Assembly: GCF_006334915.2 (NCBI RefSeq) | Contig: NZ_VDMA02000002.1 | Coordinates: 372,001-436,000 of the forward strand | Direction: 5' to 3' | DNA length: 64,000 nt | DNA from: Microbispora catharanthi | GTDB taxonomy: Bacteria; Actinomycetota; Actinomycetes; Streptosporangiales; Streptosporangiaceae | Shown here: positions 26,109 through 35,487 of the stretch, in pieces | How positions within the stretch are numbered: position 1 is the first letter of the stretch | Layout: each line of letters begins with the position of its first letter | Notes under the pieces: generated by a model | What the model saw: the letters and a program-made list of their open reading frames with translations, nothing else | What the model was told of the DNA's origin: nothing | Database searches by the model: none | Translations under genes and position numbers: made by a program

Positions 26109-27137
26109 TCACTTCCAGCCGGTCCGTCGCCGCAGCCAGGCCAGCGCCGCCCGGCCCTGCGCGAGCTGGAACGCGCGGAGCGTCGGCAGGCCCGGCGGCG
26201 GGGGGAGGCTTCCCCGCTGCAGGAAGAAACCGGTCACGGCGGCCAGGACCGCGGTGACCGCGTCGCCGTCCGCCTTCGCCGCGACCGGGTGACCGTCGAA
26301 GACCTCGGCGGGCGGCGGCCCGCCCTGCATGGCCACGCTCGGCAGCATCCCGAGCAGGTCGAACCACGGCGCCGCCAGGCACGCCCAGGGCCAATCCACC
26401 ACGCGAACGCGCCCGTCCGCGGTGAGCAGCAGGTTGTCGGCCCGGAGGTCGGCGTGGGCCAGCGTGTCGCCCTCCACCGCCCGGCCCCAGGCCGCCTCCA
26501 GCTCCGCCAGCCGGTCCAGGTGCCGCCGGGCCCACGCGGCGTCGGATCCGTCCACGCCCAGGCCGTCCGGGCCGGCCGCCAGGCGCCGCCATCCCCGGTA
26601 TTCCTCCGCGAGCCGCTCGGCGGCCGGCGGCACGGCCACGGGCGCGGGAGTGAGCGACTCGGCCAGCTCGGCCATCGCGCCGAGCACGAGGTCCAGCTCG
26701 GCCGGAACCCAGGGCTGGGCCGGCGTGCGGCCATCGACGTCCTCGAACAGCAGGACCACCCAGCCGTCCTCGTCGAACGACGCGAGCAGCCGGGGCGCGG
26801 GCGCCGCGGCCGGCAACGCCGCGGCCACCCGGGCCTCTGCCCGGTGGATGCCGGGGCTGACCGGGTTCGGCTCGGGCCCGACCGCCTTGACGAAGGCCCT
26901 GCCGCCACCCGCGAGCCGCAGGCGGGCCGCCACGCCCGGGGAGAATCCGCCCGGCTGGGTGACGGCCTCGGTCACGCGGTCGCCGAGGTGCAACTCGACG
27001 GCCAGCCGCAGGTGCGCGGGCACCGCGGCCCACGGCAGCCGTACGCCGCCGGCGGGCGGGGGCGGGCCGTCGTCATCGGGGCGGCGACGCCGCTCCTCCT
27101 CGTCCCGACAGCCGGGGTCCCGGGAATCGTCGCTCAT
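26109..27137 (-). CDS. Aminoglycoside-phosphotransferase-fold (APH) protein
   Basis: A 342-residue kinase-like protein. The ATP-binding Lys is in GRAFVKAVG, the catalytic loop is HADLRADNLLL (Brenner motif with Asp and Asn) and the metal-binding DFG-like site is RVVDWPWA. Proteins of this group phosphorylate small molecules; the substrate here is unknown, and antibiotic resistance should not be assumed. The N-terminal 30 residues are acidic and basic low-complexity sequence. ATG 27137 was chosen. Confidence 0.8.
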   Translation of the reverse strand: MSDDSRDPGCRDEEERRRRPDDDGPPPPAGGVRLPWAAVPAHLRLAVELHLGDRVTEAVTQPGGFSPGVAARLRLAGGGRAFVKAVGPEPNPVSPGIHRAEARVAAALPAAAPAPRLLASFDEDGWVVLLFEDVDGRTPAQPWVPAELDLVLGAMAELAESLTPAPVAVPPAAERLAEEYRGWRRLAAGPDGLGVDGSDAAWARRHLDRLAELEAAWGRAVEGDTLAHADLRADNLLLTADGRVRVVDWPWACLAAPWFDLLGMLPSVAMQGGPPPAEVFDGHPVAAKADGDAVTAVLAAVTGFFLQRGSLPPPPGLPTLRAFQLAQGRAALAWLRRRTGWK

Positions 27138-27253
27138 CCCGGCATGATGGGCGGCGGGCGGGCAGGGCGGCAAACGACTTTCCGCCGCGATATTCGGTTG
27201 GGATTCCCGCCGGTCCCCGGCACAGTGGATCTCGATTGAGGAGGAGAACCACG

Positions 27254-28408
27254 ATGCCGAAGCACATCGCCCCGAAGCTGCTGTCCTGGGCGAGCGAGAT
27301 CGACGACGGGACGATCGACCAGGCCGCCCGGGCGGCGCGCCTGCCGTTCGTGCCCGGTCACGTCGCGCTCATGCCGGACGCGCACGTGGGCATCGGCGCG
27401 ACGGTCGGCTCCGTCATCCCCACGGAGGGCGCGATCATCCCGTCCGCCGTCGGCGTGGACATCGGCTGCGGCATGGTCGCGACCGAGACCACGCTCACGG
27501 CCGCCGACCTGCCCGACTCGCTCGACCCGCTGATGCGGCTGGTGGAGCGGCGCATCCCGGCGGGCGTGGGCAAGGGGCACGACGACCGCGCGGTGGACCG
27601 CGCGCTCGGCGAGCTGGGCCGGCCGCACACCGGCCTGACGCCCAAGCAGGAGAACACCGTGGCCTGCCAGTTCGGCACCCTCGGCTCGGGCAACCACTTC
27701 GTGGAGGTCTGCCTCGACGAGCGCGACCGGGTCTGGACCGTGCTGCACTCGGGCTCGCGCGGGATCGGCAACCAGCTCGCCACCGCGCACATCAACGGCG
27801 CGAAGCGGCTCATGCGGAGCCTGGGTGTCGGGATGGAGGACTACGACCTGGCCTACTTCACCCAGGGCACCCCGGAGTTCACGGCGTACATCGAGGACAT
27901 GCTGTGGGCACAGCGCTACGCCATGGCGTCGCGGGCGCGGATGGACAGGGTGCTGAGCGAGGCGCTGTTCCGCGTCGTCGGCGCCGGCGCCCGGGTCCGG
28001 ACGATCAACTGCCACCACAACTTCACCCAGATGGAGACCCATCAGGGCAAGGAGCTGTGGATCACCCGTAAGGGCGCGATCAAGGCGGACACCGGAGACG
28101 AGGGCGTGATCCCGGGCTCGATGGGCACCCGGTCCTACATCGTGCGCGGGCGGGGCAACCCGCTGTCGTACAACTCCTGCTCGCACGGCGCGGGGCGCAG
28201 GATGTCCAGGAGCCGGGCCAAGCGCGAGCTGTCGCCGGCCTCGCTCAGGGAGGCGATGCGCGGCCGGACCTGGAACTCCGACCGGGCCGCCGCCCTGGTC
28301 GACGAGCACCCCGAGGCGTACAAGCCGATCGACCAGGTGATGGCGGACCAGAAGGACCTCGTGGAGGTCCGGCACACGCTGCGCCAGGTCTTCAACTACA
28401 AGGGATGA
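27254..28408 (+). CDS. rtcB: RNA-splicing ligase RtcB
   Basis: RtcB joins RNA 2',3'-cyclic phosphate ends to 5'-OH ends with GTP and manganese. The 384-residue protein shows the metal ligand Cys in GVDIGCGM, then SGNHFVEV, HSGSRGIGN, the NCHHNFTQ segment and the guanylylated His in SCSHGAGRRMSR. GAGGAGGAG precedes ATG 27254. Its last codons overlap the convergent P450 gene by 13 bases. No archease gene is nearby. Confidence 0.95.
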   Translation: MPKHIAPKLLSWASEIDDGTIDQAARAARLPFVPGHVALMPDAHVGIGATVGSVIPTEGAIIPSAVGVDIGCGMVATETTLTAADLPDSLDPLMRLVERRIPAGVGKGHDDRAVDRALGELGRPHTGLTPKQENTVACQFGTLGSGNHFVEVCLDERDRVWTVLHSGSRGIGNQLATAHINGAKRLMRSLGVGMEDYDLAYFTQGTPEFTAYIEDMLWAQRYAMASRARMDRVLSEALFRVVGAGARVRTINCHHNFTQMETHQGKELWITRKGAIKADTGDEGVIPGSMGTRSYIVRGRGNPLSYNSCSHGAGRRMSRSRAKRELSPASLREAMRGRTWNSDRAAALVDEHPEAYKPIDQVMADQKDLVEVRHTLRQVFNYKG

Positions 28409-29691
28409 ACGGAGGGGCGCCGCCGTTCCGCCCCCACGGTCTCGCGGGGCGCTGCGCCGGCTGGACGGGCGCCGGCCGGACGCAGGACGAGACCGCTCGC
28501 CACCCGGGCCGGGATCCGGTAGGGCGAGATGGTGAGGTCCTGCTCCGGCACGGTGTAGTCCAGCCGGGCAAGCCGCGGCGCGAGAGCCTCCAGCAGGCCC
28601 ACGGTGACCGGCTCGCCCGGGCATCGGTGGCCGGCAGCCGGGTCGCCCCCGCCCTGCGGGATCAGGTCGTACGGGCCGACCTCACGCCCGACGAAGCGGC
28701 GCGGGTCGAACGCGCACGGATTCGGCCAGAGCGCCGGATCGTGGTTCTGGTCCCAGATGTCGAGCAGCACGAGCCAGTCGGCCAGGATCGGCTCGCCCTT
28801 CCAGGTGAGGTCCTTGACGGCCTTCCCCGCCACGAACGGCGCGAAGGGGTAGAAGCGCCGCACCTCGTGCGCGAACGCCTCGGCGTACGTGCCGTCGGCG
28901 TCCTCGGCCAGGCGGACCCGGGTGACCGGCCAGCAGTGCAGCGCGTGCGCGGCGAACGTGAGGAACCAGCTCACGGCGACGGTGGGGCGCACCAGGTTGA
29001 GCAGTTCGACCGCCGCGATCCGGGGCGCGAGCGGCTCCCCGTCGGGCTCCCGGTGGCGGGCGGCCACGGCGAGCGCCGAGGCGTCCGGCACCCGCACGGC
29101 CCCGCGGCGCACGTCCTCGACCAGTCCCGCCAGCCACGCCTCGCGGCGCCTGCGGGCGGCGCGGGCCCGCCAGTGCCGCGGGCCCGGTGACCCGAAGCCG
29201 TCGACCAGCGCGACGAGGTCGGCGGCGAGGGGCCCGGTCTCCTCCTCGGTGAGCGGGATGCCCGCCCACCGGCAGGCCCCCCGGGTGATGACGCGGGCGG
29301 CCTCGTCGAAGAGCACGACGTGTCCCCTGTCCGGCCACGTCGCCACCGCCGCGTCCCACGCCGCGGTGGTCTCGCCCACCAGAGCGGCGACGCTTTCCGG
29401 CGTCATGAGCGACAGGAACATGCCCTTGCGCGCCCGGTGCGCGGCCTGGTCGAGCGTGTGCACCGCGCCGTGGCCGAACAGCGTGCTCTTGATCGGCTCG
29501 GGCAGCGCGGGAGCCCGCTGGACGTGGTTGTCGTCGTAGAAGAAGCGGACGGCGTCCGGCCCGCGCAGCACGACGGCGCGCTGGCCCATCAGCCGGGTGT
29601 GGACCATCTCTCCCTGGGTCTCCCGCCAGCGGGCCGGCAGCCAGGCGTAGCCCTCGAGCAGCAGGAGCAGCGTGGTGTCGAGCAGCGGCAT
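28396..29691 (-). CDS. CYP152-type fatty-acid peroxygenase P450
   Basis: A 431-residue cytochrome P450. The heme Cys lies in GHRCPGE, within IPQGGGDPAAGHRCPG, a sequence shared with the hydrogen-peroxide-using CYP152 enzymes (P450 BSbeta, SPalpha, OleT). The I-helix segment LLNLVRPTVAVSW has Arg-Pro where ordinary P450s have an acid-alcohol pair, again as in CYP152. Such enzymes hydroxylate or decarboxylate fatty acids with H2O2 and need no redox partner; none is encoded here. ATG 29691 starts MPLLDTTLLLL. Confidence 0.88.
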   Translation of the reverse strand: MPLLDTTLLLLLEGYAWLPARWRETQGEMVHTRLMGQRAVVLRGPDAVRFFYDDNHVQRAPALPEPIKSTLFGHGAVHTLDQAAHRARKGMFLSLMTPESVAALVGETTAAWDAAVATWPDRGHVVLFDEAARVITRGACRWAGIPLTEEETGPLAADLVALVDGFGSPGPRHWRARAARRRREAWLAGLVEDVRRGAVRVPDASALAVAARHREPDGEPLAPRIAAVELLNLVRPTVAVSWFLTFAAHALHCWPVTRVRLAEDADGTYAEAFAHEVRRFYPFAPFVAGKAVKDLTWKGEPILADWLVLLDIWDQNHDPALWPNPCAFDPRRFVGREVGPYDLIPQGGGDPAAGHRCPGEPVTVGLLEALAPRLARLDYTVPEQDLTISPYRIPARVASGLVLRPAGARPAGAAPRETVGAERRRPSVHPL

Positions 29692-29749
29692 ATCGTGCTG
29701 CCTGCCCCGATTCGCCCCGGGGAAACGGCCCACCGGGCCGGTACGGCGG

Positions 29750-30892
29750 TCAGCCCCGGATGCAGACGCCGCCGTTCAGCGTGAAGCCGGTGGGATCGGG
29801 GTTGGCGCCCGTGAGGGTGCCGTTGAAGCCGATCTGCAGCGACCCGCCGCCCTGGATCACCGAGTTCCACGGCATGGCCGAGGCGGTGACGTCCTTGCCG
29901 GACTGCGACCAGGCGGCCGACCAGCCGTTGGCGACCTTCTGTCCCGCGTCGGGAAGGACGAAGCGCAGCGTCCAGTTGTTCATCGGCGTCTGACCAAGGT
30001 TGATGATCTTCACGGTGGCCGAGAAGCCGCCGCTCCACGACCACGCCGTGTACTCGATCTTGCAACTGACCGGGGGCGGCGAGTACGTCGGGTAGCCTCC
30101 CGACGCCCGGGCCGTTATCAGGTCGGACGGCAGGCTGAGGTTGCCCGCGGCGTCCTGCGCCACCATGAAGTAGACGTACGACTGGCCGGTGACGAGGTTG
30201 CCCTCGGTGAAGTGCGTGCCGATGGCGGTGCCCACCGGGATCCAGGCGGTGTCGGTGCGCCGGTAGACGTCGTAGCCCGTGACGCCGACGTCGTCCGTGG
30301 ACGGGGTCCAGCAGAACGACGTCCCCTTGAAGTCGGGCAGGCAGTCGGCCTGGATCCCGGCGGGCTTCGTCGGCGGGGTCGTGTCGCCGGTGCCGGGGCT
30401 CGGCGACACGGACATGCCGGTGACCGCCGCGGTGCTGAACGGCGCGGTCGGCCTGCTGGTGTTGCCCGCGGCGTCCTTGGCCACGATGTAGAACGTGTAG
30501 GTGCGGCCGATGGTCAGGCCGGTGATCACGGTAATCGTGGACGTGGTTGAGGTCGCCTTCACGAAACCGTCGGGCGTGAGGCGGTAGACCTCGTAGCCGG
30601 TGACGCCGACGTCGTCGGTGGACGCCGTCCAGCACAGGCCGACCACGCCCTGGGGCGTGCCGCCCGTGGGCAGGGGCGGCGGGCAGGGCCGCACCTCGCC
30701 CGGGGCCGTGGGCGGCGTGGTGTCCGTCCCGGGGGACCCGCTCGGCTGCGGCGTGGGTTCACCGGTGGACGCCGAAGCCGCGTACACCACACTCGTCGCG
30801 AGGACGGGCGGCGCGGCGATGTTGGCCGCAAGCAGCGCGGCGGCGACGGCGCCCGCCGCGGTCCACGCGGCCGGCCACGACAATCTGGACAC
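29750..30892 (-). CDS. Secreted protein with two FN3 domains and a family 2 carbohydrate-binding module
   Basis: The 380-residue product has a signal peptide, then a Thr/Pro linker, two fibronectin type III domains each with STDDVGVTGY(E/D)VYR and KDAAGN/QDAAGN, and a C-terminal CBM2. The CBM2 has the two terminal Cys, the sequence NNWTLRF and conserved Trp residues of the cellulose/chitin-binding face. No catalytic domain is attached, so it is a binding or adhesion protein. GTG 30892 follows GGAGGG with good spacing, better than the ATGs 36 and 48 bases upstream. Confidence 0.85.
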   Translation of the reverse strand: MSRLSWPAAWTAAGAVAAALLAANIAAPPVLATSVVYAASASTGEPTPQPSGSPGTDTTPPTAPGEVRPCPPPLPTGGTPQGVVGLCWTASTDDVGVTGYEVYRLTPDGFVKATSTTSTITVITGLTIGRTYTFYIVAKDAAGNTSRPTAPFSTAAVTGMSVSPSPGTGDTTPPTKPAGIQADCLPDFKGTSFCWTPSTDDVGVTGYDVYRRTDTAWIPVGTAIGTHFTEGNLVTGQSYVYFMVAQDAAGNLSLPSDLITARASGGYPTYSPPPVSCKIEYTAWSWSGGFSATVKIINLGQTPMNNWTLRFVLPDAGQKVANGWSAAWSQSGKDVTASAMPWNSVIQGGGSLQIGFNGTLTGANPDPTGFTLNGGVCIRG

Positions 30893-31043
30893 GAGCCACC
30901 CTCCGGAACGACGATCCGCCGACGACATCGCCCGGATCATCAGGTCGGCGCCGCGGGCCCGTCAAGCTTGCTCGCATCCGTGCCGGTCGTTCCGTAAGGA
31001 ATATGAAAGTTTCAGCGAGGTGGGCCGTTGTTACCGTCGCGGG

Positions 31044-32057
31044 ATGAAGATCGTGGTCACCGGCGCGGCCGGTTTCATCGGAACTCGCGTCGCCGGGCTG
31101 CTGCGCGACGCCGGGCACGAGGTGCGGGGCTTCGACCTGCGCGGCGGCGAGGACGTCACGGCCGGTGACGTACGGGACGAGGACGCCGTCGGCCGCGCCA
31201 TAGACGGCGCCGACGCCGTCGTGCACCAGGCGGCCAAGGTCGGCCTCGGCGTCGACGTGCGGGACCTCCCGGAGTACGTGTCGGTCAACGCGCTCGGGAC
31301 CGCGGTGCTGCTCGCCGCGATGGCGCGGCGCGGGATCGCCCGGCTGGTCCTGGCGTCGTCGATGGTCGTCTACGGCGAGGGCGTCTACGACTGCGCGGAG
31401 CACGGCCGCCTGCGCCCCGGCCCCCGGGACGAGAAGGACCTGGCCGCGGGGCGGTTCGAGCCGGCGTGCGCGCGCTGCGGGCGGGCGCTGACGCCGGGGA
31501 CCGTGGACGAGGACGTCCCGGCCGATCCGCGCAACGCGTACGCCACGAGCAAGCTCGCCCAGGAGCACCTGGCGGCCGGCTGGGCGCGTGAGACCGGCGG
31601 CGCGGCGGTCGCCCTGCGCTACCACAACGTGTACGGCCCCGGCATGCCGCGCGACACCCCCTACTCGGGGGTGGCCGCGATCTTCAGGTCCGCGCTGGAG
31701 GCCGGGCGGGCGCCATTGGTGTTCGAGGACGGCGGCCAGCGCAGGGACTTCGTCCACGTCGGGGACGTGGCGGCGGCCAACCTCGCCGCGCTTCACGCGC
31801 TGGAGTCCGCTCCGCCCGGGCGGCTTCGCGCGTACAACGTGGCCAGCGGCGAGCCCCGCACGATCGCCGACCTGGCGGACGCGCTCAGCGCGGCCCGGGG
31901 TGGACCGGCCCCCGAGGTCACCGGCCGCTACCGGCTCGGCGACGTGCGGCACATCGTGGCCTCCCCGGACCGCGCCGCCTCCGGTCTCGGCTTCCGGGCC
32001 CGGGTCCGGTTCGCCGACGGCATGCGCGAGTTCGCCTACGCGCCGCTGGCCGGCTGA
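31044..32057 (+). CDS. NAD-dependent nucleotide-sugar epimerase/dehydratase
   Basis: A 337-residue extended SDR protein. The NAD loop is TGAAGFIG, the active site is SSMVVYGEG with YATSK further on, and RYHNVYGPGMPRDTPYSGVAAIF is the substrate segment. An unusual insertion near residues 112-155 carries YDCAEHG and CARCGRALTPG, which looks like a small zinc-binding knuckle. It heads a glycan-type gene group running to 37068. The precise sugar nucleotide is unknown. Confidence 0.85.
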   Translation: MKIVVTGAAGFIGTRVAGLLRDAGHEVRGFDLRGGEDVTAGDVRDEDAVGRAIDGADAVVHQAAKVGLGVDVRDLPEYVSVNALGTAVLLAAMARRGIARLVLASSMVVYGEGVYDCAEHGRLRPGPRDEKDLAAGRFEPACARCGRALTPGTVDEDVPADPRNAYATSKLAQEHLAAGWARETGGAAVALRYHNVYGPGMPRDTPYSGVAAIFRSALEAGRAPLVFEDGGQRRDFVHVGDVAAANLAALHALESAPPGRLRAYNVASGEPRTIADLADALSAARGGPAPEVTGRYRLGDVRHIVASPDRAASGLGFRARVRFADGMREFAYAPLAG

Positions 32058-32069
32058 CCTACGGCCCAC

Positions 32070-33344
32070 CTACCAGGGCGACCGGACGAACCCCTGCAGC
32101 AGCAGGCCTGCCACCGCCTGCACGGCCAGCAGACGGCGGTCTCCCGCGCGCCCGGCTCCCGTACGCCCGGCCGCCGCGACGATCCACAGGGCGTACGGCA
32201 GCCAGATCCGCTCCACCTCGCCCCGGGTGACGCCGCTGACGTCGAGGGCGAGCACCGCGGCCAGCGCCGCCACGGGCAGGATCCGCTCCCCGGCCCGCCC
32301 CGGCGCCGCCAGTCCGGCGGCGGCGGCGGGGCCGGTCACCAGGGCGAGCACGGCCAGGTCGGCGACCAGGAAGTACAGGTAAGGCCGGGCCGCGCCGGGG
32401 TCGGCCGCCCACTCGGCGTGGGTGGCGAGCACTCCGGCGGGCCACCAGAAGCCCCCGGCGGCGAACAGGGCGCTCACCCCCGCCATCCCGCCCAGGCAGG
32501 CGGCCACGGTCGTGCGCGGCACCTCCGCCGTGACCGCCGCCACGAGGGGGACGACCAGGTAGGGCACCAGGCCGTAGCTGAGGTAGGGCAGCGCGCCCAG
32601 GGCCAGCCCCGCGCCGAGGCCGAGCGTCACCCGGCCCGTCCGGCTCCGCGCGCCGAGCACCAGCAGCGCCGTCCCCCACGCCCCCACGCCCGCGAAGAAC
32701 GCGTCCATGGTCGTCGCGATCCACACCGCCGCCGGGCACAGGGCGAGGTACGGCAGCGCCCGCCTGGCCGCCTCCTCCCCCGCGACGCGCCACACCGCCA
32801 GCCCGATCGCGACCGTGGCCGAGCATCCCGTCACGACCACGAGGACGGCGGCCCAGAACGGTCCCGGCAGCCCGGCGGCCGCCAGTGCCCACAGCACCAG
32901 CACCGGCAGCGGTGGATGGCCGCGCACGTGCGTGGGATAGGCCGGCAGGTCGCGGGTGAACCCGGCGAGCCAGCCGAGGGGGTCGTCGCCCACGGCCCCG
33001 AGCCCGGCCAGGTATTCCTGCGGATGGGTGAACGGCCACGCCAGCCCCTCCCCCGACACGGCCAGCAGGACCGTCCACGCGAGCGACGCGCCGAAGGCCG
33101 CCGCCAGCGCCGCGCGCATCGGCAGGTGCGCGGTCAGCCGGGGCAGCGCGGGGACCGCGACCACGGCGAAGGCCGCGGCCGGAAGCAGCGCGAGCGTGGG
33201 CAGGCGCGCCAGCGCGTGCAGCGGCGGGAGGTGGTCGATGCGCAGCACCCCTCGGGCGTGCAGCAGACCGCCCACCGCGAACGCGACCGCCACCAGCGCC
33301 GCCCAGGCCGCCAGTGCCCGTCGTCGTGTGATCACGGGCCACAC
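32070..33344 (-). CDS. Polytopic membrane protein, GT-C glycosyltransferase-like
   Basis: A 424-residue protein with about ten hydrophobic helices. The first extracytoplasmic loop has acidic and aromatic residues (ALARLP; WPFTHPQEYLAGLG) and VRGHPPLPVLVLWAL, a pattern seen in GT-C type mannosyl- and arabinosyltransferases that use polyprenyl-linked sugars. The catalytic acid cannot be fixed by eye. It is on the opposite strand to the epimerase and glycosyltransferase but belongs to the same neighbourhood. GTG 33344 or GTG 33335 could start it. Confidence 0.65.
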   Translation of the reverse strand: MWPVITRRRALAAWAALVAVAFAVGGLLHARGVLRIDHLPPLHALARLPTLALLPAAAFAVVAVPALPRLTAHLPMRAALAAAFGASLAWTVLLAVSGEGLAWPFTHPQEYLAGLGAVGDDPLGWLAGFTRDLPAYPTHVRGHPPLPVLVLWALAAAGLPGPFWAAVLVVVTGCSATVAIGLAVWRVAGEEAARRALPYLALCPAAVWIATTMDAFFAGVGAWGTALLVLGARSRTGRVTLGLGAGLALGALPYLSYGLVPYLVVPLVAAVTAEVPRTTVAACLGGMAGVSALFAAGGFWWPAGVLATHAEWAADPGAARPYLYFLVADLAVLALVTGPAAAAGLAAPGRAGERILPVAALAAVLALDVSGVTRGEVERIWLPYALWIVAAAGRTGAGRAGDRRLLAVQAVAGLLLQGFVRSPW

Positions 33345-33439
33345 GCTAGGCGCGCCGGAGCCGCCGTCCCCGCCTCGTGGACCGCCCCGTAGTCACTTCG
33401 TAAGAACTCGGCGGCCCCTGCGGCCCTAGCTTCTGCGAC

Positions 33440-34084
33440 ATGCAGATCGATGTGGTGCTTCCCTGCCTCGACGAGGCGGCGGCGCTGCCCTGGGTGCTCG
33501 GCCGGATGCCGGACGGCTGCCGCGCCATCGTGGTGGACAACGGGTCCACCGACGGGTCGGCCGAGGTCGCCGCCCGGCACGGCGCGCTCGTGGTGACCGA
33601 GCCCAGGCCGGGCTTCGGCGCCGCCTGCCACGCGGGCCTGACGGCCGCGACCGCCCCCCTCGTGTGCTTCATGGACGCCGACGCCTCCCTCGACCCTAGA
33701 CAGGTCCCGTACGTCGCGGAGGGGGTGGTGAGCGGCGCGGCCGATCTGGTGCTGGGCCGCCGCAGGCCCGTCACCGGATCGGCGTGGCCTCCACACGCCC
33801 GGCTGGGCAACCGGGTGCTCGCCTGGCGGCTGCGCCGCCGCACCGGCGCCCCGCTGCACGACCTCGGCCCGATGCGCGTGGCCCGGCGTACGGCGCTGCT
33901 GGCCCTGGGCCTGCGGGACCGGCGGTTCGGCTACCCGCTGGAGATGGTGCTGCGGGCGAGCGAGGCGGGCTGGCGCATCGGCGAGGTCGAGGTCGACTAC
34001 CTGCCGCGAGTGGGCCACTCGAAGGTGACGGGCACCGTACGCGGCACCGTGCGGACCGTCCGCGACATGTGGCGGGCGGCGTGA
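33440..34084 (+). CDS. Family 2 glycosyltransferase (dolichol-phosphate-mannose-synthase-like)
   Basis: A 214-residue GT-A enzyme starting IDVVLPCLDEAAALPWVL. The metal site is FMDADASLDP (DxD-like), preceded by VVDNGSTDGSAEV and followed by GYPLEMVLRASEAGWRIGEVEVDY. The absence of a membrane domain fits transfer to a polyprenyl phosphate or diffusible acceptor. It overlaps the next gene by 4 bases. Confidence 0.83.
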   Translation: MQIDVVLPCLDEAAALPWVLGRMPDGCRAIVVDNGSTDGSAEVAARHGALVVTEPRPGFGAACHAGLTAATAPLVCFMDADASLDPRQVPYVAEGVVSGAADLVLGRRRPVTGSAWPPHARLGNRVLAWRLRRRTGAPLHDLGPMRVARRTALLALGLRDRRFGYPLEMVLRASEAGWRIGEVEVDYLPRVGHSKVTGTVRGTVRTVRDMWRAA

Positions 34085-34743
34085 CGCCGGCCACGAGCGG
34101 GAACGCGACCCAGATCGTCGTCATCGCCAAGGCGCCCGCCCCGGGGGCCGTCAAGACGCGGCTCACGCCGCCTTACACGGCGCGGGAGGCCGCCGCGCTC
34201 GCGGAGGCGGCGCTGCGCGACACGCTGTCGGCCGTCGCCGCGGCCCCCGCCGCGCGCCGGGTGCTGGCCCTGCACGGCGAGCCGGGGCCCTGGCTGCCGG
34301 CGGGGTACGACGTGGTCGCGCAGCGGGGCGACGACCTGGCCGCACGGCTGACCGCCGCCTTCGCCGACGCGTGGGCGGCCCTTCCCGTCCCGGTCGTGCT
34401 GATCGGCATGGACACCCCGCAGGTCACCCCCGCTCTGCTGGCCGAGGCCGGGCGGTTGCTGGGCGGGCACGAGATCGTGGTCGGCCCGGCCGCCGACGGC
34501 GGGTTCTGGCTGCTCGGGCAGCGCAGGCCCGATCCCGCGCTGCTGGCCGGGCTGCCGATGTCCCGGCCCGACACCGGGGCGCTGCTGATGGAGCGGATCC
34601 GCGCCGCGGGCGTGCGGGCCGCCCTGCTGCCCGAGCTGACCGACGTGGACACCGCCGCCGACGCGCGCGCGGTGGCCGCGCGGGTCCCCTCCTCACGGTT
34701 CGCGGCGACGCTGGCGGCCCTCGGCGCGGACGCCCCCGCGTGA
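34081..34743 (+). CDS. TIGR04282/DUF2064 glycosyltransferase-like protein
   Basis: A 220-residue nucleotidyl/glycosyltransferase-fold protein: VVIAKAPAPGAVKTRLTPP at the N-terminus, LIGMDTPQVTP at the metal site and VVGPAADGGFWLLG. It belongs to the rSAM/selenodomain-associated transferase 1 group of unknown substrate. GTG 34081 overlaps the previous stop (GTGA), and its own stop overlaps the following gene. Confidence 0.83.
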   Translation: MTPATSGNATQIVVIAKAPAPGAVKTRLTPPYTAREAAALAEAALRDTLSAVAAAPAARRVLALHGEPGPWLPAGYDVVAQRGDDLAARLTAAFADAWAALPVPVVLIGMDTPQVTPALLAEAGRLLGGHEIVVGPAADGGFWLLGQRRPDPALLAGLPMSRPDTGALLMERIRAAGVRAALLPELTDVDTAADARAVAARVPSSRFAATLAALGADAPA

Positions 34744-35360
34744 TCGGCCCCCTCTACGCCGAGTCGCTGGACGGCGCACGGGTCGAGGTCGAGTCGGCCG
34801 ACGGCGGGACATGGCCGCTGGAGTCGTGGCGCTGGCTCCACGGCGCCGAGGGGGACGAGGCCATGCTCGCCCGCTGCGCCGACCCCACACTCGACGTCGG
34901 CTCGGGACCGGGGCGGCTGACCGTGGCGCTGACGAGGCGCGGAGTGCGGGCGCTCGGCATCGACGTCACCCCCCGGGCCGTCCGGCTCACCCGCCTGGCC
35001 GGCGGGCGGGCCCTGTGCCGTGACGTGTTCGGCCACGTGCCCGGCGCCGGCCGCTGGGGCACCGTGCTGCTGGCCGACGGCAACATCGGCATCGGCGGCG
35101 ACCCCGACGCCCTGCTGCGGCGGGTCCGCGAGCTGCTCCGGCCCGGCGGCGAGGTCGTCGCCGAGCTCGATCCGCCCGGTGCCGCGACCCGCGCGGAACG
35201 GGTCCGGCTGCGCCGGGAGGGCAGGGTCACCGGGTGGTTCGCCTGGGCGCGGGTCAGCGTGTCCGACATCGCGCCGCTCGCCGGGCGCACCGGCTTCCGC
35301 CCGGAGGAGGTGTGGACCGAGGCCGGCCGCTGGTTCTCCGTCCTGAGCCGGCCCCGTTGA
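34740..35360 (+). CDS. SAM-dependent methyltransferase
   Basis: A 206-residue class I methyltransferase. Motif I is TLDVGSGPGRLTVAL, followed by GIDVTPRAVRL and the post-motif segment ELLRPGGEVVAELDPPG. GTG 34740 overlaps the DUF2064 stop (GTGA), so the GT2, DUF2064 and methyltransferase genes form one coupled operon. It is a small-molecule or glycolipid methyltransferase by context; the substrate is unknown. Confidence 0.82.
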   Translation: MIGPLYAESLDGARVEVESADGGTWPLESWRWLHGAEGDEAMLARCADPTLDVGSGPGRLTVALTRRGVRALGIDVTPRAVRLTRLAGGRALCRDVFGHVPGAGRWGTVLLADGNIGIGGDPDALLRRVRELLRPGGEVVAELDPPGAATRAERVRLRREGRVTGWFAWARVSVSDIAPLAGRTGFRPEEVWTEAGRWFSVLSRPR

Positions 35361-35487
35361 GACAGGCCGGAGCGAGGCAGGCCGGAGTTTTGACCGCCGA
35401 TGACGGGAAACGGGGGCGACGGTCCCGGTCCGTGCGGCGGCACCGCCGATAGCCTGCGCGGGGAGCAGGCGGAAGCGGACGACACGG

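Noticed and set aside
26109-27137. Aminoglycoside resistance kinase
   Set aside because: The APH fold is shared by many metabolic kinases; no resistance-specific features or mobile context are seen.
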